9,457 nucleotides of DNA from Coriobacteriia bacterium (GTDB taxonomy: Bacteria; Actinomycetota; Coriobacteriia; Anaerosomatales; JAUVQN01): positions 1-9,457 of the forward strand of contig JAUVQN010000046.1 in NCBI GenBank assembly GCA_030598125.1, in the 5' to 3' direction. This document shows positions 5,986-9,457 of the stretch, piece by piece. A program made the translations under genes and the position numbers. Within the stretch, counting starts at the first letter, position 1; each line of letters begins with the position of its first letter. The notes under the pieces were generated by a model that ran no database searches, was not told where the DNA came from, and was given only the letters and a program-made list of their open reading frames with translations.

Positions 5986-8205
5986 TTGAGCAGGCTCATC
6001 ACAGTCTCGAACAGACTCCCCGTGACGGTGCGCTCCACCACAGAGGGCTGGGAGTTCGAGCCGAGCGTGGGCGGGCTCGCGACGGGTCTTTCGGCCTGCC
6101 AGGGGGAGTATGACGGCCTGTGGGTCGGGTGGTCCGGACTCGCCTCCGACGAGCTCAGCGAGACAGATCGCGTGTCTATCGAGCACGAGCTCGTCTCCGC
6201 ATACGACTGCATGCCGGTGGATATCGACTCGTATGCGATCGAGGGGTACTACGAGGGCTTCTCGAACCAGACGCTCTGGCCACTCTTCCACTACTTCCCG
6301 CAGTACGCGACGTTCGACGAGACACAGTGGGCCGTCTATCGGGACGTGAACCGCGCGTTCGCCGACGTCGTCCTCGAGGTGGCGGGGCCGTCCGATGTGA
6401 TCTGGGTCCATGACTACCACCTGATGCTCCTGCCAGAGCTCATCCGCAGGGAGCTGCCGGAGGCGTCCATCGGCTACTTCCTCCATATCCCGTTCCCCTC
6501 GTTCGAGACCTTCCGGCTGCTGCCGTGGAGGAAGGAGCTGCTCGAGGGTCTGATGGGTGCGGACCTCGTAGGATTCCACACGTACGACTACGGCAAGCAT
6601 TTCCTGGGGAGCGTTCGGCACCTCTTGGGGCACGAGCACAGCACCGGTCAGGTGAGAGCCGGTCGTCGGATCGTCAAGGTCGACTCGTTCCCCATGGGCA
6701 TCGATTTCGATCGGTACGCGGACTCCAGTGAAGACCCGGCCGTCGCCCGCAAGGTCGATCGGCTCGTGGGCGAACTGGACGGTCGACAGCTCGTGCTCTC
6801 GGTCGATCGCCTCGACTACAGCAAGGGACTCCTGAACCGCCTCGAGGCTGTGGATCGCTTCCTGACAGACCATCCCGAGTACGCCGGCCGCATCCAGGTG
6901 ATCATGGTCGCCGTGCCCTCCCGTTCGTCCGTGCCCGAGTACGATCTTCTGAAGCGCCAGGTCGATGAGGCGGTGGGTCGCATCAACGGGGATCACGGCG
7001 ACCTGAGCTGGACGCCCGTGCGCTACATGTACTCGTCGCTGCCGTTCGACGACCTGACGGCGCTCTACAACGCCGCGGACGTATGTCTGGTCACCCCGCT
7101 CAGGGACGGCATGAACCTCATCGCGAAGGAGTACGTCGCCGCTCACAGCGAGGAGCTCGGTATGCTCGTGCTGAGCGAGATGGCCGGAGCTGCCCAGGAA
7201 CTGGGGGAGGCTCTGATCGTGAACCCCATCAACATCGCCGAGTGTGCGGAGGCGCTGTGCGAGGCGCTCGGCATGGATGACGACGAGAAGCGGTCCAGGA
7301 ACAGCGTGATGCGAGAGCGTCTGCGCCGCTACAACGTCGCGGCGTGGGCGCAGGACTTCGTCGAATCCCTCCGCGGCGTGAAGGTCGTGCAGGCACAACT
7401 AGACGCGAGGAAGCTGCATCGGGACGGACTCGAGCAGATGCTCGGGGACTACGCCGACGCACCGGAACGGTGCATACTCCTCGGCTACGACGGGACGCTC
7501 GTACAGGTGGCCGAGACGCCAGAGGGGGTCCCGCCAGACGACGAGCTACTGGAGCTCCTGGACGATCTCGGCAGCGTGGAGGGCAACACGGTCGTCATCA
7601 TCAGCGGCCGCTCTCGCGAGATGCTGGACGAGTGGTTCGGCGGGCTCCCGCTGGGCCTCGTAGCGGAGCATGGGGCGTGGAGTCGGCCTCCCGGAGGCGA
7701 ATGGCAGCAGCTCGATGCGATCGGTGTCGAGTGGAAGAACGATTTCCTGCCCATACTGCAGCTGTTCGCCGATCGCACGCCGGGGAGCTCCGTGGAAGAG
7801 AAGGACTTCTCGCTCGTCTGGCACTACCGGAGAGCCGATCCCGAGCTCGCGAACCTGCGCGCGGTGGAGTTGAGGGAGGCTATCTTGAGCCTGACGACCC
7901 ATTCCGACCTCGGCGTGCTCGAAGGCAAGGGCATGATCGAGATCCGTCCCGCTCGCGTGAACAAGGGGGCGGCGGCCACGCCCTGGCTCGAAGGATGCAC
8001 CGGATTCGTGATGGCGACAGGGGATGACCAGACCGACGAGGACCTCTTCGCCGTCCTGCCGGAGCAGGCGTACTCGCTGAAGGTGGGCTACGAGCCCTCG
8101 CTCGCGCGCTACTCGGTCGACGACGCCAAGGAGGTTCGGCAGGTCCTCCAGACGTTCAGGGCGGCTTCGGCGGCCGTCGGGGGCTCGACGGAGGCGGGCG
8201 CGTGA
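5986..8205 (+). CDS. otsA-otsB: Bifunctional trehalose-6-phosphate synthase/phosphatase fusion (OtsA-OtsB)
   Basis: This is a 739-residue cytoplasmic fusion for trehalose synthesis. Residues 1-470 are a GT20 synthase joining UDP- or another NDP-glucose to glucose-6-phosphate. It has SNRLPVTV at the start, HDYHLMLLPELIRR, His167 in FLHIPFP, Arg275 and Lys280 in DRLDYSKGL, and Asp374 and Glu382 in LRDGMNLIAKE, all matching E. coli OtsA active-site residues. Residues 490-730 are an OtsB-like HAD phosphatase with motif II Ser540 (ISGRS), motif III Lys660 (VNKG) and motif IV GDDQTDED (Asp680, 681, 684). Motif I reads LLGYDGTL: Gly500 replaces the nucleophilic Asp, so phosphatase activity is in doubt. 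The start is TTG at 5986, with GAGGAGGG at 5968-5975 and no better in-frame start. The 168-base gap upstream shows no clear promoter or terminator. The stop overlaps the next gene as GTGA. Confidence 0.93.
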   Translation: MSRLITVSNRLPVTVRSTTEGWEFEPSVGGLATGLSACQGEYDGLWVGWSGLASDELSETDRVSIEHELVSAYDCMPVDIDSYAIEGYYEGFSNQTLWPLFHYFPQYATFDETQWAVYRDVNRAFADVVLEVAGPSDVIWVHDYHLMLLPELIRRELPEASIGYFLHIPFPSFETFRLLPWRKELLEGLMGADLVGFHTYDYGKHFLGSVRHLLGHEHSTGQVRAGRRIVKVDSFPMGIDFDRYADSSEDPAVARKVDRLVGELDGRQLVLSVDRLDYSKGLLNRLEAVDRFLTDHPEYAGRIQVIMVAVPSRSSVPEYDLLKRQVDEAVGRINGDHGDLSWTPVRYMYSSLPFDDLTALYNAADVCLVTPLRDGMNLIAKEYVAAHSEELGMLVLSEMAGAAQELGEALIVNPINIAECAEALCEALGMDDDEKRSRNSVMRERLRRYNVAAWAQDFVESLRGVKVVQAQLDARKLHRDGLEQMLGDYADAPERCILLGYDGTLVQVAETPEGVPPDDELLELLDDLGSVEGNTVVIISGRSREMLDEWFGGLPLGLVAEHGAWSRPPGGEWQQLDAIGVEWKNDFLPILQLFADRTPGSSVEEKDFSLVWHYRRADPELANLRAVELREAILSLTTHSDLGVLEGKGMIEIRPARVNKGAAATPWLEGCTGFVMATGDDQTDEDLFAVLPEQAYSLKVGYEPSLARYSVDDAKEVRQVLQTFRAASAAVGGSTEAGA

Positions 8206-9251
8206 GCGACACCCTCGGTCAGTTGACGCCCTACGCGCAGGCCGCACTCTACGTATCGCTGGGTGTCCTCGCCGGATGGATCGTGGACCGGGTCGTCGCG
8301 AGAGTGCTGGGCCGATCGATGAAGCGCTCGCTCGCGCGCCGCGGGATCCAAGCCCCCGACAACATCCCACGGGCGATACGCGGGACGTTCGTGCGGATCG
8401 GTCTCTTCGCCGGCGTGTACTTCGGCGCGGGCGAGCTGGCGCTGCCGGCAAGCGTCCGGGACATCGTGAACAGCGTGCTGTTCGTCGGCATGGTCTTGGT
8501 CGTGACGAACGCGGCGACTCATCTGACGATCGCGGCCCTGAGGATCTACCTGGCGGCGCGCGGGCGGATGATGCCGTCCTCGTCGATCTTCGAGGCGATC
8601 ATCTACGTGATGTACTACGGCGTCGCGTTGCTCGTCGTGCTCGACCACTTCGGCGTGTCGATCGCCCCGCTCTTGGCTGCGGCCGGCGTGACCGGCATCG
8701 TGCTGGGGCTCGCGCTCCAAGAGACGCTCTCGAGCCTCATCGCGGGGTTGCAGATCGTGGCGGCGGGGCAGATCAAGGTGGGAGACTACATCCAGCTCGA
8801 TACCGGCGAAGAGGGCCGCGTCACCGACGTGAACTGGCGAAACACGGTCGTGGAGACCGTGGTGGGCAACGAGGTCGTCGTGCCCAACTCCAGGCTCGCG
8901 ACGACGGTGGTCACGAACTTCGAGATGCCCGAGACGGAGTTCAACGTGAACGTCGTGGTGGGCGTGTCGTACGGGAGTGATCTCGGGCGCGTCGAAGAAG
9001 TCACGCTCGACGTCGCGCGGGAGACGATCGCTCAGGTGGATGGGACGGTAGAGGGGTTCGAGCCGTTCATCCGCTATCAGGGTTTCGGGGACTCGAGCAT
9101 CGACTTGAAGGTGTTCCTGCGGGTGTACGAGTACGAGGCGCGCTACGTGCTCGTGCACGAGTTCGTGAAGCGCCTCCACGCGCGGTACGACCGGGAGGGC
9201 ATGGTCATCCCGTTCCCGCAGCGCTCCGTGCATATGGAGCCCGAAAGGTAG
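8202..9251 (+). CDS. MscS-family small-conductance mechanosensitive channel
   Basis: This is a 349-residue inner-membrane channel that opens under membrane tension to release solutes on hypo-osmotic shock. Hydrophobic segments at about 11-33, 60-80, 88-116, 130-148 and 152-176 suggest five membrane passes, two more than E. coli MscS. The last is the pore helix, with the Gly/Ala-rich AGVTGIVLGLALQETL. It runs into the conserved SLIAGLQIVAAGQIKVGDYIQL block and the beta domain with GRVTDVNWRNT and VVVPNS (about 206-230). The C-terminal alpha/beta cytoplasmic cage region follows and ends in a VIPFPQRSVH motif common in the family. Translation starts at GTG 8202, overlapping the otsA-otsB stop by 4 bases, so the channel is co-translated with the trehalose enzyme. 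This supports a shared role in osmotic adaptation. Confidence 0.93.
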   Translation: MSDTLGQLTPYAQAALYVSLGVLAGWIVDRVVARVLGRSMKRSLARRGIQAPDNIPRAIRGTFVRIGLFAGVYFGAGELALPASVRDIVNSVLFVGMVLVVTNAATHLTIAALRIYLAARGRMMPSSSIFEAIIYVMYYGVALLVVLDHFGVSIAPLLAAAGVTGIVLGLALQETLSSLIAGLQIVAAGQIKVGDYIQLDTGEEGRVTDVNWRNTVVETVVGNEVVVPNSRLATTVVTNFEMPETEFNVNVVVGVSYGSDLGRVEEVTLDVARETIAQVDGTVEGFEPFIRYQGFGDSSIDLKVFLRVYEYEARYVLVHEFVKRLHARYDREGMVIPFPQRSVHMEPER

Positions 9252-9323
9252 GACCCCCGGAGCCCGGTTCGCTGGGCGCCGCGACGACCGAACCAGGACC
9301 TCGGCGCCGATGCAGCCGGGGTC
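9252..9323 (+). terminator. Possible terminator structure after the mscS gene
   Basis: Directly after the mscS stop, GACCCCCGG (9252-9260) can pair with CCGGGGTC (9316-9323) if one C bulges. It encloses a nested stem GGTTCG (9266-9271) with CGAACC (9289-9294) and a perfect palindrome TCGGCGCCGA (9301-9310). A pyrimidine-rich TTCGTCTGTGTCT follows. The loop is long and the T run is impure, so this is a weak call; a transcript end here makes sense because a new promoter starts at 9345. Confidence 0.4.
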
Positions 9324-9344
9324 TTCGTCTGTGTCTGAGGCGTG

Positions 9345-9373
9345 TTGTATACCGAACATATGTTCGATATACT
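9345..9373 (+). promoter_or_regulatory. Sigma-70-type promoter with LexA-controlled spacer
   Basis: TTGTAT (9345-9350) and TATACT (9368-9373) are separated by exactly 17 bases, a near-ideal housekeeping promoter. Transcription would start at about 9380, leaving a leader of roughly 60 bases before the ATG at 9439. A LexA box occupies the spacer, so a bound repressor would block RNA polymerase directly. Confidence 0.85.
9353..9366. promoter_or_regulatory. LexA (SOS) box
   Basis: CGAACATATGTTCG is a perfect 14-bp palindrome that fits the Gram-positive/actinobacterial LexA consensus CGAACRNRYGTTCG at every position. The symmetry extends to 26 bp (9347-9372) with one mismatched pair (9352/9367). 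It lies between the -35 and -10 boxes, the usual place for repression lifted when RecA triggers LexA self-cleavage after DNA damage. Confidence 0.9.
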
Positions 9374-9438
9374 GAGGCCATCGGATGATGGTCGGCCACC
9401 CTGGTACCGGCCATCACGCCCCTCGTGAGAGAGTCTCC

Positions 9439-9457
9439 ATGGGCCGCAACGCCACGA
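9439..9457 (+). CDS. Start of an unidentified, probably SOS-induced gene (partial)
   Basis: Only six codons are visible (MGRNAT) before the window ends. The ATG at 9439 has GAGAGAG at 9427-9433 as a ribosome site with suitable spacing. In-frame ATGs at 9385 and 9388 also exist and would add 17-18 residues, but they lie only 5-8 bases after the expected transcription start and have no ribosome site. The LexA-controlled promoter upstream implies a DNA-damage-response product such as LexA itself, a translesion polymerase or a repair helicase; the visible residues do not decide which. Confidence 0.5.

Noticed and set aside
5878..7398. A 506-codon open frame on the minus strand opposite otsA-otsB
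   Set aside because: The + strand frame carries all GT20 motifs; the antisense product has no recognisable domain and reflects codon bias.
8109..9359. A 416-codon open frame on the minus strand opposite mscS
   Set aside because: It is opposite a clear MscS gene and its His/Arg/Asp-rich translation resembles no family.
1..9457. CRISPR arrays, insertion sequences, tRNA genes or phage genes
   Set aside because: No regularly spaced repeats, transposase, integrase or tRNA-like cloverleaf was seen; the window looks like ordinary chromosomal sequence apart from the items reported.

Overview
This 9.46 kb window comes from a GC-rich bacterium. It is most likely an actinobacterium, perhaps a deep-branching or anaerobic one such as Coriobacteriia. 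The grounds are the strong G/C bias at third codon positions, a Gram-positive/actinobacterial type LexA box, a DtxR-family metalloregulator, and the gene order Nif3-like / C4 zinc-ribbon protein / RNase HI, which mycobacteria also have. The lineage is an inference from sequence style, not from a marker gene.

Left block (2-4616, all + strand). The tail of a probable cysteine desulfurase is followed 2 bases later by mnmA, a PHP-family histidinol-phosphatase-like gene, a Nif3-like dinuclear-metal protein, a coiled-coil zinc-ribbon protein, and one reading frame joining RNase HI to QueD. The genes overlap by 4 or 14 bases or abut, so they probably form one translationally coupled operon. The desulfurase and MnmA form a sulfur-relay pair for 2-thiouridine at tRNA position 34. 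QueD feeds queuosine, which also sits at position 34.

Central gap (4617-5145). This stretch codes for no convincing protein but is not empty. On the minus strand there is a sigma-70-type promoter (TTGACC, 17 bases, TATCGT). About 8 bases downstream starts a roughly 194-nt segment whose two ends form a perfect 10-bp helix and whose interior folds into several further helices, including a UUCG-capped hairpin. A strong inverted repeat follows and can end transcription from both sides. I read this as a free-standing structured noncoding RNA and could not assign it to a family with certainty.

Right block (5146-9251, + strand). A DtxR/IdeR-like regulator is followed, after a 168-base gap, by a fused trehalose-6-phosphate synthase/phosphatase. 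That gene overlaps by 4 bases with an MscS-type mechanosensitive channel gene. The last two form an osmotic-stress pair: making a compatible solute and opening a channel on hypo-osmotic shock. The phosphatase half has glycine where the HAD nucleophilic aspartate should be.

Right edge (9252-9457). After structured sequence that may terminate the mscS transcript, there is a near-ideal promoter with a LexA (SOS) box filling its spacer. It drives a gene of which only the first few codons are visible.
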